Assembly (NCBI RefSeq): GCF_012932965.1
Contig: NZ_JABBXH010000001.1
Span: forward strand, 620,001-684,000
Direction: 5' to 3'
Length of the DNA stretch: 64,000 nucleotides
DNA from: Thalassotalea algicola
Lineage (GTDB): Bacteria > Pseudomonadota > Gammaproteobacteria > Enterobacterales > Alteromonadaceae
Below the pieces are notes generated by a model. It saw only the letters and a program-made list of their open reading frames with translations, did not search any database and had not been told where the DNA came from. Positions 43,086 to 51,849 of this stretch are shown here, in pieces. A program made the position numbers and the translations under genes. Numbering within the stretch: the first letter of the stretch is position 1; the number at the start of each line of letters is the position of its first letter.

Positions 43086-43859
43086 TTATGACATCGGCAC
43101 ATTATGTTTTTTCATCAGTGCTCTTAAATGTCTTACTGGTATCGCATAGGTGATACCACTTGGATTAGAAATCACGGCTTCTTTGGTTTCTTGGACAAAT
43201 ACTTTGTTAATTACACCAACCACTTCTCCCTTACTAATATCGTACATTGCACTACCACTATTCCCTGGGTATGCCGTGCCATCTAGCTGATAAACCATGT
43301 AAGGATCGCGAAGTCGCTTAAGCATATTTAACGACATTTGTCGGGTATCTTTAACAGGTATTACAACTGGCGTTATGCTTGCGATCATTGCTTTATGTGT
43401 AACAGGATAAAGACCTAAAATGGCGCCGATAGGAAAGCCGGTAAAACCTACCTCTTTGCCTTCCGCTAAAAAACCATCTTCGGCGAGTGTCATAGCTGGC
43501 AAAGGCTGGCCTTCAATTTTTAATATTGCCAAATCATGATAACTTGACGCGCCTACAAGTGTCGCCTTCCTTACTTTGGCCTCCTTTCCAGAGCCAATAA
43601 ATACCACCATTTGTTGTTTTCTTTCCTCATCCAGTACCTGAGGTAATACATGATGATTGGTCGCGACATAAAGTCCATTGCCGATAACAAAGCCCGAACC
43701 TCGCAATTCATTTTGAGGTGAAGACAAAGGGGTAAAGGTGCCAATTCCGACAACCGATGGTTTAACCTTTATAACTAAGCCCGATATATCATGTGCATTG
43801 GCAGTAAACACCAAACAAGCAGATATTAAGGCGACAATAATCATCCTATAATTGTGCAT
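43086..43859 (-). CDS. Trypsin-like serine protease, exported
   Basis: A 257-residue S1-type protease with a signal peptide (residues 1-22). The triad is H70 in VATNHHV, D109 in SYHDLAILKI and S201 in AYPGNSGSAM. There is no PDZ domain, unlike DegP/DegS. It converges on the deacetylase-like gene with an eight-base gap. Periplasmic substrates are unknown. Confidence 0.88.
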   Translation of the reverse strand: MHNYRMIIVALISACLVFTANAHDISGLVIKVKPSVVGIGTFTPLSSPQNELRGSGFVIGNGLYVATNHHVLPQVLDEERKQQMVVFIGSGKEAKVRKATLVGASSYHDLAILKIEGQPLPAMTLAEDGFLAEGKEVGFTGFPIGAILGLYPVTHKAMIASITPVVIPVKDTRQMSLNMLKRLRDPYMVYQLDGTAYPGNSGSAMYDISKGEVVGVINKVFVQETKEAVISNPSGITYAIPVRHLRALMKKHNVPMS

Positions 43860-43964
43860 TTCAATTCCCTATTTAAAATAAGCGGCGCTAATTTAGTCTG
43901 TCAGTTTTACGCAAATTTTCCAACTATAAGCCATAATTATCAAATGTTCAGGTGAGGATTGCTA

Positions 43965-44837
43965 ATGACAGGTAAAATTATTCCCATAATGGCAGGCGGC
44001 GGAACACGCTTACCTGCACATATCGGCATACTAAATGCGCTCGAAGATTTAGGCGTAGATTTTGACCATATCGTCGGTGTTTCGGGAGGAAGCATAGTCG
44101 CTAGCCTTTATGCATCGGGTCTTACTATTGGACAAATTAAGGAAATCGCATTAGCCACTGACTTTAATCAGTTTAGAGAGTTTTCATTATTGAATTTAAT
44201 ACGTAACGGTGGCTTGAGTTCAGGTGATTTTTTTGAAAAGTGGGTTGATAATTTACTCAATGGGAAAACTTTTTCAGAAATGGACAAAGCACTTCACGTA
44301 GTTGCAACCGACGTAAAAAGTGGTAAACCTGTAATTTTTGACGCTCAACGCACACCTGACATGAAAGTTTCTCTCGCCGTACGGTTTTCTATGTCAATTC
44401 CTCTTGTCTTTAGCTTCAAGCCTTTTGGCAAGCGTATTATGGTTGATGGCAGCATTTTGTCTGAAGATGCATTACACAGAGACTGGGATGATGAGGCAAC
44501 ACCAGTTTTGTGCTTTAGGTTACGTGGCGAGCAAGAGTATGAAGATTTAAATGTTGGCGGTTTTTTCCCGATATTTAATTATGTCACGTTATTAATCCGC
44601 ACTTTTATGACGACCATTTCTCGCGAATATATCAATGAAGCTTTTTGGCATAACACGATTATTATCAACACCGGAGATTGTTCTGCTGTAGATTTCCATT
44701 TAAGTGATGTTCAAAAAAACAACTTATTCGAAATTGGCTATAACACCGCTATGGATATAATTCCGTTAAAAACAAAAATAGAAACTACCCCTATAAAGCA
44801 ATTAAACGATAAAAATGGAAAAGTTGCACAACTATAA
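43965..44837 (+). CDS. Patatin-like phospholipase
   Basis: A 290-residue patatin-fold hydrolase using a Ser-Asp dyad. The oxyanion loop is GGGTR (residues 11-15), the nucleophile is S40 in GVSGGS, and the Asp is D161 in MVDGS. No signal peptide is evident. AGGTGAGGATTGCTA precedes the ATG. The frame extends to a TTG at 43959. It stands about 90 bases upstream of the AMP-ligase on the same strand; membership in that operon is uncertain. Confidence 0.88.
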   Translation: MTGKIIPIMAGGGTRLPAHIGILNALEDLGVDFDHIVGVSGGSIVASLYASGLTIGQIKEIALATDFNQFREFSLLNLIRNGGLSSGDFFEKWVDNLLNGKTFSEMDKALHVVATDVKSGKPVIFDAQRTPDMKVSLAVRFSMSIPLVFSFKPFGKRIMVDGSILSEDALHRDWDDEATPVLCFRLRGEQEYEDLNVGGFFPIFNYVTLLIRTFMTTISREYINEAFWHNTIIINTGDCSAVDFHLSDVQKNNLFEIGYNTAMDIIPLKTKIETTPIKQLNDKNGKVAQL

Positions 44838-44882
44838 CGCTTGTTAAGTTAATGTGATCATTGCCATAATAGAGCCATTATT

Positions 44883-44896
44883 ACGGTAATTGCCGT
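44883..44896. promoter_or_regulatory. Palindrome upstream of the five-gene cluster
   Basis: ACGGTAATTGCCGT pairs at 12 of its 14 positions as a palindrome and lies 32 bases before the AMP-ligase ATG. It is a candidate operator. The protein that binds it is unknown. Confidence 0.35.
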
Positions 44897-44928
44897 TTGA
44901 CTTGGTATTTAGCTTTTCAGGACGAAAA

Positions 44929-46527
44929 ATGGCCACCTTTTTACATGATTTAATTGAAGAGACAGCAACTGAAAATCCAGACTCCGTTGCTTTGCATCAC
45001 AAAGAGAAACAAATTAGTTATCGAAGTTTAGCCAGTGATATACAGAATATCGCTAGCAGCTTTCAATCTATTGGATTGAGTAGATATGATCGTGTAGGAA
45101 TTTACTTGCCCAAAACGATAGAAGCAGTTGCCAGTTTATTTGCGTGCGGTAAGTTTGGTGGTGTTTTTATTCCAATTAACCCTGTATTAAAAGCTCCACA
45201 AGTAAATCATATTGTTAATGATTGTGATATCAAAGTAATCGTTACCAATAAAGGGAGACTAACCGCTCTACTGGCCATATTAGCTGAAATGCCAAGTTTA
45301 ACGCATATAGTCTTAGTTGATGGTAAAGAGACTGATGAACAAACCGTCGGTAATGTTTCAATGATGGCTTGGCAATCATTTTCCACATTACCTCAAATTG
45401 AACAAGGTAATTTAGTTGCTCAAACGGCCGACGATATGGCCGCAATTCTTTATACTTCTGGTAGTACAGGAAAACCTAAAGGGGTTGTATTATCACATAG
45501 CAACATGGTTGAAGGTGCAAAATCTGTTGCCACCTACTTAGAAAATACTAAAGACGATATTCTCTTGGCCGTGCTCCCATTAAGTTTTGATTACGGCTTA
45601 AGCCAGTTAACTACTAGTTTTTATGTCGGCGCCTCCTGTGTTTTACTTGATTATTTATTACCAAAAGATGTGCTTACCACAATTGATAAATACAAAGTTA
45701 CGGGGCTAGCAGCCGTACCTCCGTTATATTCTCAACTTTGCAATTTAAAATGGCCTGAAGGTGCTGGCTCTTCCATTCGATACTTTACCAATAGTGGTGG
45801 TGCACTGACCCAGACTAATTTAACGACATTAAGAACACGGTTACCAAATGCTAAGCCTTATTTGATGTATGGGCTTACTGAAGCTTTTCGTTCAACCTAC
45901 CTCCCACCAGAAGAAATAGATAACCGAGTAGGCTCAATGGGCAAGGCAATTCCTAATGCCGAAGTAATTGTTGTGCGAAAAGATGGGACTGAGTGCGATG
46001 TAGAAGAGCCTGGAGAGCTAGTTCACATGGGGCCTTTGGTCAGTCTAGGTTATTGGAATGCACCTGAAAAAACTGCGGCAAGGTTTAAACCCGCACCGAA
46101 TAAACCTACTGGCATTATGTTAAGTGAAATGGCTGTATGGTCAGGTGATAAGGTTAAACGCGATAAAGATGGCTTCTTATATTTTGTCGCTCGTGCTGAT
46201 GAAATGATAAAAACGTCCGGTTATCGCATAAGCCCAATGGAAGTTGAAGAAGTACTTTATCAACATGAATCAGTTGCTGAAGGTGCAATTATCGGTGTTC
46301 CACACCCTGAATTAGGACAAGCAATAGTGGCATTTGTCCTTTCTAACGACGACTTAGAAGCGAAACAGGTCAGTAAAATGATTACTCAGCATTGTCAAAA
46401 AGCCCTTGCCAACTACATGGTGCCAAAACAAATAATCGTACTTGATGAAATGCCTCACAATGCGAATGGAAAAATAGATCGCGCCGCATTAAATCGCGAC
46501 TATAAAGGATTGTATACCGATGAATAA
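44929..46527 (+). CDS. Acyl-CoA ligase (AMP-forming), exosortase-associated type
   Basis: A 532-residue ANL-superfamily enzyme that activates a carboxylate as acyl-AMP. The P-loop ILYTSGSTGKPKGVVLSH spans about residues 173-190. YGLTEAFRSTY (A5) and the C-terminal catalytic lysine region NANGKIDRAAL are present. It resembles the ligase family found with exosortase-A systems. I chose the ATG at 44929, with AGGA about eight bases upstream, over a TTG at 44890. It overlaps the decarboxylase gene by eight bases. Its substrate, a fatty or amino acid, cannot be read from sequence. Confidence 0.87.
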   Translation: MATFLHDLIEETATENPDSVALHHKEKQISYRSLASDIQNIASSFQSIGLSRYDRVGIYLPKTIEAVASLFACGKFGGVFIPINPVLKAPQVNHIVNDCDIKVIVTNKGRLTALLAILAEMPSLTHIVLVDGKETDEQTVGNVSMMAWQSFSTLPQIEQGNLVAQTADDMAAILYTSGSTGKPKGVVLSHSNMVEGAKSVATYLENTKDDILLAVLPLSFDYGLSQLTTSFYVGASCVLLDYLLPKDVLTTIDKYKVTGLAAVPPLYSQLCNLKWPEGAGSSIRYFTNSGGALTQTNLTTLRTRLPNAKPYLMYGLTEAFRSTYLPPEEIDNRVGSMGKAIPNAEVIVVRKDGTECDVEEPGELVHMGPLVSLGYWNAPEKTAARFKPAPNKPTGIMLSEMAVWSGDKVKRDKDGFLYFVARADEMIKTSGYRISPMEVEEVLYQHESVAEGAIIGVPHPELGQAIVAFVLSNDDLEAKQVSKMITQHCQKALANYMVPKQIIVLDEMPHNANGKIDRAALNRDYKGLYTDE

Positions 46528-47755
46528 ACCCAAAATTACTCATGACTCACCTCCGCCGTTTGAACAGCGTGACAATGAATATACTGTTGGTGGTTCAACT
46601 CTCACAGAAATTGAAATGTTAGTAGGCAGAACACCCTTTTATGCCTATGACCGTAAGCTATTAGAAAACAAGGTTTCTGCGCTAAAAGAAGCGCTGCCGG
46701 ATAAAATTTCATTACACTATGCAATTAAGGCTAACCCTTACCCTAGCTTAGTAAACTTTATGAAGCCATTAGTAAAAGGCTTCGACGTTGCTTCAAAAAA
46801 AGAAATGTTACTAGCCATTCAGTCTGGTATGCCTGCAAATGAAATTAGTTTTGCTGGGCCAGGAAAAACTGAAGACGATATACGTGCATCAATTATTGCT
46901 GGTATCACACTACATACTGAATCGCCCACAGAAATTAGTCGATCGATAACGCTAGGCAAAGAACTTAATATCAAACCCAACATTGCGATTAGAGTAAACC
47001 CTGCTTTCGAATTAAAAGCATCAGGAATGAAAATGGCTGGAGGAGCCAAGCCATTTGGTATCGATCAGGAACTTTTGCCTGAACTATTAAAAAGCTTAGA
47101 TTATAAAGCAATTAATTTTAGAGGCTTTCATATTTTCGCAGGCTCTCAAAACCTCAATATTGATGCGATTATCGAAATGCATCAAAAGACTTTTGCCTTA
47201 GCTAATGAACTGGTAGAAATGACGCCAGTGTCAATCGACTATATCAATATAGGTGGCGGTCTTGGTATACCTTATTTTCCAGGTGAAAAACGTTTAGATT
47301 TGACCGAGATATCAAACAATTTAACACAACTTATTAGTGATTTTTCTCTATTAAAAGATATAGAAATTATTATGGAGCTTGGTCGTTACCTTGTAGGTGA
47401 AGCAGGTATCTATGTTAGTAAAGTTGTTGATATTAAAGAATCAAGAGATACAAAATATGCGGTATGTGATGGTGGGCTTCATCATCATTTAGCGAATTCT
47501 GGCAACTTTGGTCAAGTTATTCGTAAAAATTATCCTGTTGCCGTTGGCAATAAGCTTAATTGCACTATGCCCAATGAAAAGGTCAATGTAGTCGGTCCGC
47601 TTTGTACTCCTTTGGATATACTGGCAGATAAAGTTGAGTTACCTCCCATTGAGATCAATGACTATATAGTAGTTTTCCAATCAGGAGCTTATGGTGCTAG
47701 CGCTAGTCCACAAAACTTTTTAAGCCAACCTAGCTTAAGTGAAATTTTACTCTAA
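46520..47755 (+). CDS. PLP-dependent decarboxylase (fold III), exosortase-associated type
   Basis: A 411-residue enzyme of the ornithine/diaminopimelate decarboxylase family. K70 in HYAIKANPYPS binds PLP. H204 in FHIFAGSQ, the NIGGGLGIPY loop (243-252), ELGRY (286-290), catalytic C362 in GPLCTP and Y391 in QSGAYG are all in place. It is thus probably active on a basic or dicarboxylic amino acid. It starts eight bases inside the ligase gene, so the two are coupled. It resembles the pyridoxal-dependent decarboxylases of exosortase-A clusters. Without a docked substrate, the exact amino acid stays open. Confidence 0.87.
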   Translation: MNKPKITHDSPPPFEQRDNEYTVGGSTLTEIEMLVGRTPFYAYDRKLLENKVSALKEALPDKISLHYAIKANPYPSLVNFMKPLVKGFDVASKKEMLLAIQSGMPANEISFAGPGKTEDDIRASIIAGITLHTESPTEISRSITLGKELNIKPNIAIRVNPAFELKASGMKMAGGAKPFGIDQELLPELLKSLDYKAINFRGFHIFAGSQNLNIDAIIEMHQKTFALANELVEMTPVSIDYINIGGGLGIPYFPGEKRLDLTEISNNLTQLISDFSLLKDIEIIMELGRYLVGEAGIYVSKVVDIKESRDTKYAVCDGGLHHHLANSGNFGQVIRKNYPVAVGNKLNCTMPNEKVNVVGPLCTPLDILADKVELPPIEINDYIVVFQSGAYGASASPQNFLSQPSLSEILL

Positions 47756-47895
47756 TATCATCAAGTTAATAAGCTGTAAAATTTTCAGACAAATAGTGTT
47801 AAATAGGTGAAAAATCAAAATAACTTGTTATAGTTAATAGATAATAACAGCTTTAAAGCGAAGTAATTCGCTAATTTAGGTTGAATGGATACCAC

Positions 47896-48666
47896 ATGAC
47901 TGCTTATTCAATTGCCAGCAATTTTGACCAATATTTTCAAATCAAATTTGCCAGCTCTAAAGCACTGAGACAAGAAGCGTTCAAAATTCGCTACGGTGTA
48001 TATGCTGAGGAACTTGGCTGGGAGCCTGAAAATGCAGATAAAATGGAATCTGATGAATGTGATGATTACGCCTTTCATTGCTTATTAGAACACCGAAGAA
48101 CCGGTGTATTTGCTGGTTGTGTAAGATTAGTTATTCCACCAGCAGAGAACCCAGAACTTCCTCTACCTTTTGAAGCCCACTGCTTAGATAGCGCTATGCC
48201 AGAAGTTGTAGACTCTACAAAATTTGAACGGGGAAGTTTTGGTGAAATTTCACGTTTAGCAGTACTGTCGACATTTAGGCGTCGTGAAAAAGAAAAAAAC
48301 CAGCCATTCGTTTTAAAAGAGATTAATCCAGAAACCGTATATACCGAGGAAGAACGTCGCAACTTCCCAAATATAGCAATGGGTTTATATTTAGCGGCCG
48401 TTGCATTGGCAGAAATATGTAATCATAAAGGCATGTTTGTAATGATGGAGCCTAGATTATGTCGAAGGCTTACAAGATTTGGCTTACCTTTTGTTCAATG
48501 TGGTGAAAAAATGGATTATCACGGTATACGTGCCATGTTTTATCTGGATAGAGCTGGTTTTAATTCCGATCTAAACCCTGAGCTTTTAGAGCTATATAAC
48601 ATTATTCATAAAGAACTTACTAACCAGCTGTACTTAGTACCCTTTTCTAACCCTAAAGACAAATAA
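47896..48666 (+). CDS. PEP-CTERM/exosortase-associated acyltransferase (AHL-synthase-like)
   Basis: A 256-residue GNAT-fold protein like the exosortase-system acyltransferases related to LuxI-type N-acylhomoserine lactone synthases. It shows the LuxI-like series FKIRYGVYAEELGW (29-42), ESDECDDYAFHCL (51-63), FAGCVRLV (72-79) and GEISRLAV. A reaction consistent with this is transfer of an acyl chain to an amine. I chose the ATG at 47896 because it opens the recognisable part; a TTG at 47881 is in frame. A 140-base gap follows the decarboxylase, with no obvious terminator. Confidence 0.85.
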   Translation: MTAYSIASNFDQYFQIKFASSKALRQEAFKIRYGVYAEELGWEPENADKMESDECDDYAFHCLLEHRRTGVFAGCVRLVIPPAENPELPLPFEAHCLDSAMPEVVDSTKFERGSFGEISRLAVLSTFRRREKEKNQPFVLKEINPETVYTEEERRNFPNIAMGLYLAAVALAEICNHKGMFVMMEPRLCRRLTRFGLPFVQCGEKMDYHGIRAMFYLDRAGFNSDLNPELLELYNIIHKELTNQLYLVPFSNPKDK

Positions 48667-48682
48667 ACTGGACAGATATCTC

Positions 48683-49543
48683 ATGAGCCAAGCTTTTGAT
48701 TATGACGTTGCTTATTCGCGTAATATCGGCTGGGTAACAGAAGAAGAACAACAAACCCTTAAATCTAAACGCATTGCAATAGCAGGAATGGGGGGCGTAG
48801 GTGGCGAACACTTACTGACATTAATACGCCTTGGCATAACAAAATTCAATTTATCTGATTTTGATGAGTTTGGTTGTGAAAATACCAATAGGCAAGCGGG
48901 TGCCAATATTCATACGTATGACCGTAAAAAACTCGATACTATGGTCGAAATGGCGCTATCAATAAACCCAGAGCTCGAAATTAATACATTCCCCGATGGC
49001 ATAGATGAAAATAATACTGCAGAATTTTTAAAGGATGTTGATTGCTACGTTGATTCTCTTGATTTTTTTGCACTAGAGGCCAGAAAAAGAGTATTTAGTT
49101 TGTGTGAAGCTAAAAGAATCCCTGCGACTACCGCTGCACCAATCGGCATGGGAACCGCCTTTTTAAACTTTCTTCCTGATGGAATGACATTTGAAGAATA
49201 CTTTAGGTTTGAAGGGTATTCTGAGAATGAACAATATTTGAAGTTTTTCTTAGGCCTTACTCCTGCCGCATTACAACAAGCTTACTTAGTCGATCCTTCT
49301 CGTCTGGATTTAGCCAATAAAAAAGGACCATCTACAATTATTGGCTGTAAACTTGCCGCGGGGGTTGCTGCATCAAATGTTGCAAAAATCTTATTAAATC
49401 GCGGTCAGGTGATCACTATCCCTTGGGGTATGCACTTTGATGCCTATACTAATCAATTCAAGAAGACCTGGCGACCTGGTGGTGGTAATAATTTTTTTCA
49501 AAAACTGGCATTTAAAATCGCTAAAAATAAGATGGGAATATAA
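48683..49543 (+). CDS. ThiF/E1-like adenylyltransferase
   Basis: A 286-residue Rossmann-fold enzyme of the ThiF/MoeB/E1 superfamily, which adenylates a carboxyl group. The nucleotide-binding loop is AGMGGVGGEHL (34-44). The acidic residues D59 and D61 in SDFDEF and R70 in ENTNRQ match the ATP/Mg site. The usual zinc CxxC pairs are missing, as is a clear catalytic cysteine loop. The partner carboxylate is unknown, as no ubiquitin-like or precursor peptide gene is visible. It starts 16 bases after the acyltransferase and ends two bases before the next gene. Confidence 0.83.
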   Translation: MSQAFDYDVAYSRNIGWVTEEEQQTLKSKRIAIAGMGGVGGEHLLTLIRLGITKFNLSDFDEFGCENTNRQAGANIHTYDRKKLDTMVEMALSINPELEINTFPDGIDENNTAEFLKDVDCYVDSLDFFALEARKRVFSLCEAKRIPATTAAPIGMGTAFLNFLPDGMTFEEYFRFEGYSENEQYLKFFLGLTPAALQQAYLVDPSRLDLANKKGPSTIIGCKLAAGVAASNVAKILLNRGQVITIPWGMHFDAYTNQFKKTWRPGGGNNFFQKLAFKIAKNKMGI

Positions 49544-49545
49544 TC

Positions 49546-50589
49546 GTGTTAACTCAACAGCAACAAGCGGAAATTGTTCAAGCTGCCATTTTTGCTCCTT
49601 CTGCTGACAACAGCCAACCTTTTAAGTTTAATTGGCAATCCGACAACGAACTATCACTTTATATAGATAAAACCCGTTCCGGAAAAGCTTCTGATAACCG
49701 TTTTGTATTATCTGATATTGCACTTGGTGCAATAATAGAAAATACCTGCCTTAAAGCCGCAGCGTTAAATTTTAGTGCTGAAGTTGATTATTTACCAAAT
49801 ACTTCAAATGAATATCATGTTGCCGATATCTCTTTTAGTCCTGCAGATAATATAGACTCCACTGATAAATCATTAGCTACTGTAATTGAGTCAAGGTGCA
49901 CGGATCGAAGATTTCCGTTTAAAGGACCAATAGCGCCAGAAGCTATTGATAAACTTAACCAATCAACACAAGCATATTCTGCTGGCATAAAGTGGTTCAC
50001 TGATAAAAACTCGATTAAGCAAGTATTACCTGTTATTCAAAAAGCAGAATCTGTACGATTTAAAAGTGAGACATTGCATCAAGAGCTTTTTTCTACTGTT
50101 CATTTTGATAATCCAAGTGTCGAAGAAGGCATGCCTATTGAAGTGCTTGCAATTGAAAAGCCAGCACAACCAATGTTCAAACTGATGAAGAAATGGTCAG
50201 TGATGAACTTTTTTAATAAGATAGGCGCCTATGCAATGTTAGGCATTCGCTCGGTACGTATACCCATTTTATTTTCTCCAGCTTTAGCGCTTATAACGAT
50301 AAAAGATAACGACAGAATTAGCGTGATTGAAGGTGGTAGAGCACTTCAGCGATTTTGGTTACAAGCCACCCTCGAAAACTTATCTATTCAGCCGTATGCT
50401 GCACCCGGCATATTTTCGTTAGGTTTTATTAACTGTGAGTCACAATTTAAAAAAAACTTACAGCATGTTTCTTCGTTAATGAAGGAACAAGTTGAAAATG
50501 GTTATGGCTTAATGTTTTTTAGAATAGGTAAACATTCCAAAGTACATAACAGGACCCATAGAAGACCTATGGAAAGCTTTAAGCTTTAA
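49546..50589 (+). CDS. Nitroreductase-like flavoprotein
   Basis: A 347-residue protein resembling the Acg/SagB-like branch of nitroreductases. The N-terminal AAIFAPSADNSQPFKF is the FMN-binding arm. ESRCTDRRFPF and EGGRALQRFWLQATLENLSIQPYA are typical of the family's second half. GTG start two bases after the ThiF-like stop, so they are co-translated. It is the last gene of the five-gene unit. The substrate is unknown; oxidation or reduction of a product made by the preceding enzymes is an inference. Confidence 0.75.
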   Translation: MLTQQQQAEIVQAAIFAPSADNSQPFKFNWQSDNELSLYIDKTRSGKASDNRFVLSDIALGAIIENTCLKAAALNFSAEVDYLPNTSNEYHVADISFSPADNIDSTDKSLATVIESRCTDRRFPFKGPIAPEAIDKLNQSTQAYSAGIKWFTDKNSIKQVLPVIQKAESVRFKSETLHQELFSTVHFDNPSVEEGMPIEVLAIEKPAQPMFKLMKKWSVMNFFNKIGAYAMLGIRSVRIPILFSPALALITIKDNDRISVIEGGRALQRFWLQATLENLSIQPYAAPGIFSLGFINCESQFKKNLQHVSSLMKEQVENGYGLMFFRIGKHSKVHNRTHRRPMESFKL

Positions 50590-50639
50590 TTAGGTAGCTC
50601 CATCGGCCTATATGAATAAGAAATAAAGTGTCGTAGATC

Positions 50640-50660
50640 TTTACAGTTTACTGTTTACGA
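50640..50660. promoter_or_regulatory. Candidate PrsR (PEP-CTERM box) binding site
   Basis: Three TTTAC elements recur exactly every seven bases (starts 50640, 50647, 50654), and the middle contains the palindrome ACAGT-TT-ACTGT (50643-50654). The site lies about 70 bases upstream of the -24 element, at the distance expected for a sigma-54 activator. Confidence 0.5.
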
Positions 50661-50727
50661 AATATCAACGCTGAGGACAACCGCAAAATACCCTTTAAAA
50701 ACAACAATATAAAAAATATAAATTTTT

Positions 50728-50743
50728 TGGCACGTGATCTGCT
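50728..50743 (+). promoter_or_regulatory. Sigma-54 (-24/-12) promoter of the PEP-CTERM gene
   Basis: TGGCAC-GTGAT-CTGCT matches the RpoN pattern TGGCAC-N5-TTGCW, with GG and GC twelve bases apart. A transcript from about 50754 would have a 43-base leader with TTGGAGAG before the ATG. The window encodes a sigma-54 activator, PrsR. Confidence 0.8.
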
Positions 50744-50796
50744 TATAGTTAACCAGCATATTAAAGAAACGAATTGTTTTACTTTGGAGAGTTAAA

Positions 50797-51564
50797 ATGA
50801 ATATTAAAAAAGGATTAATGATTGGCTTAGCTGCATTGGGTTTCTCAATGTCTGCAAATGCCGTTAATGTTGGTGGTGTAGTTTGGGATCCAGATAGTCT
50901 TTTCGATTGGACATCTGTTACAAGCTTGGTAGAAGATCAATTGAATTTGACTCCTGGTCCAGATTTTGTAGACACGCTTACAGGTTTTGGTCGTGTAACT
51001 ACATTTAATGGTGAAAGCCCTGCAAGTTTTTGCCCGTCTGGCTGTGAGTTAACTTTTGAATTTGGTGGTTTCCAAGTAGATACAACTAATATCATCAACG
51101 ATGTATCAGGAACTCATCTTGGTTTCAACGGCGGTTGGATTGACTTTTATGTTGACCACAGCGCTGATTTTGATTCAAATGATCATTCTTCTAGTGTAGA
51201 TGGTAACCTTTGGTTACGTTTAGAAGCACACGAAGTATTTAACGCGTTCATGGGTGATACTTATTCAATTGTTGCTGAATTAACTTCATTTGGTGCAGGT
51301 TCAGATGCTGGTGAAGGTAAATCGTTAATGGATGTAGCGGGTGGCTTGGCTGCTGGTAACTTCGATACTGACGGAAAAGCTGATGGTGCTGACATGGTAT
51401 TTACTTCAGAGTTTCAACCACTTCCTAACGGTGGAACTACTGCTGACGGTTACGAGCTTGTAGGTTCAGCAACATTATCTGGTAATTCAATACCAGAACC
51501 AACGTCAATTGCATTAATTGGACTTGGTTTACTTGGTTTTGCAGCTCGCCGCCGCAAAGCATAA
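50797..51564 (+). CDS. PEP-CTERM sorting-domain protein
   Basis: A 255-residue secreted protein. The Sec signal (residues 1-22, GLAALGFSMSANA) is followed by an acidic, Gly/Asp-rich mature domain of about 210 residues. It has only two cysteines, in CPSGC. The C-terminus is a classic PEP-CTERM tail (residues 233-255): PEPTSIALIGLG, hydrophobic helix, then ARRRKA. Exosortase cleaves such tails and the proteins are thought to act with exopolysaccharide in biofilm or floc matrices. I do not recognise the mature domain. Its sigma-54 promoter sets it apart from its neighbours. Confidence 0.9.
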   Translation: MNIKKGLMIGLAALGFSMSANAVNVGGVVWDPDSLFDWTSVTSLVEDQLNLTPGPDFVDTLTGFGRVTTFNGESPASFCPSGCELTFEFGGFQVDTTNIINDVSGTHLGFNGGWIDFYVDHSADFDSNDHSSSVDGNLWLRLEAHEVFNAFMGDTYSIVAELTSFGAGSDAGEGKSLMDVAGGLAAGNFDTDGKADGADMVFTSEFQPLPNGGTTADGYELVGSATLSGNSIPEPTSIALIGLGLLGFAARRRKA

Positions 51565-51585
51565 AAGTAATATTGTTAATGATCT

Positions 51586-51616
51586 AAAAACAGCTCCTTC
51601 TGGAGCTGTTTTTTTA
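51586..51616 (+). terminator. Terminator of the PEP-CTERM gene
   Basis: AAAAACAGCTCC-TTCT-GGAGCTGTTTTT forms a 12-base-pair stem 21 bases after the stop and ends in a T-run. Confidence 0.92.
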
Positions 51617-51849
51617 TATAAAAATTATTTCACTCAGAATCAGTTATAACATTTACTTTTCGATATTCATTACACTTTAGACAACAAAAAGCTACTTTCA
51701 CCCTTGAAATAAGCTTTAAACACACAAGTTACTATTTATTTAATAATATCCCGCTTATAAAATTGTCACCAAAATAAAAACATATTCTTTAGATTCGACA
51801 ATTAAGTATGAGGACAGCTAATATACTGCCCTGAATAAAGCTATTACTG

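Noticed and set aside
48683-50589. ThiF-like plus nitroreductase-like genes as a RiPP (azole peptide) cluster
   Set aside because: No YcaO cyclodehydratase and no plausible precursor peptide are visible nearby, and the neighbours are an AMP-ligase and a LuxI-like acyltransferase instead.
51565-51849. Small gene or RNA between the PEP-CTERM gene and the first PrsT gene
   Set aside because: Apart from the terminator the stretch is AT-rich, without an open frame bearing a ribosome binding site or a stable conserved-looking structure.
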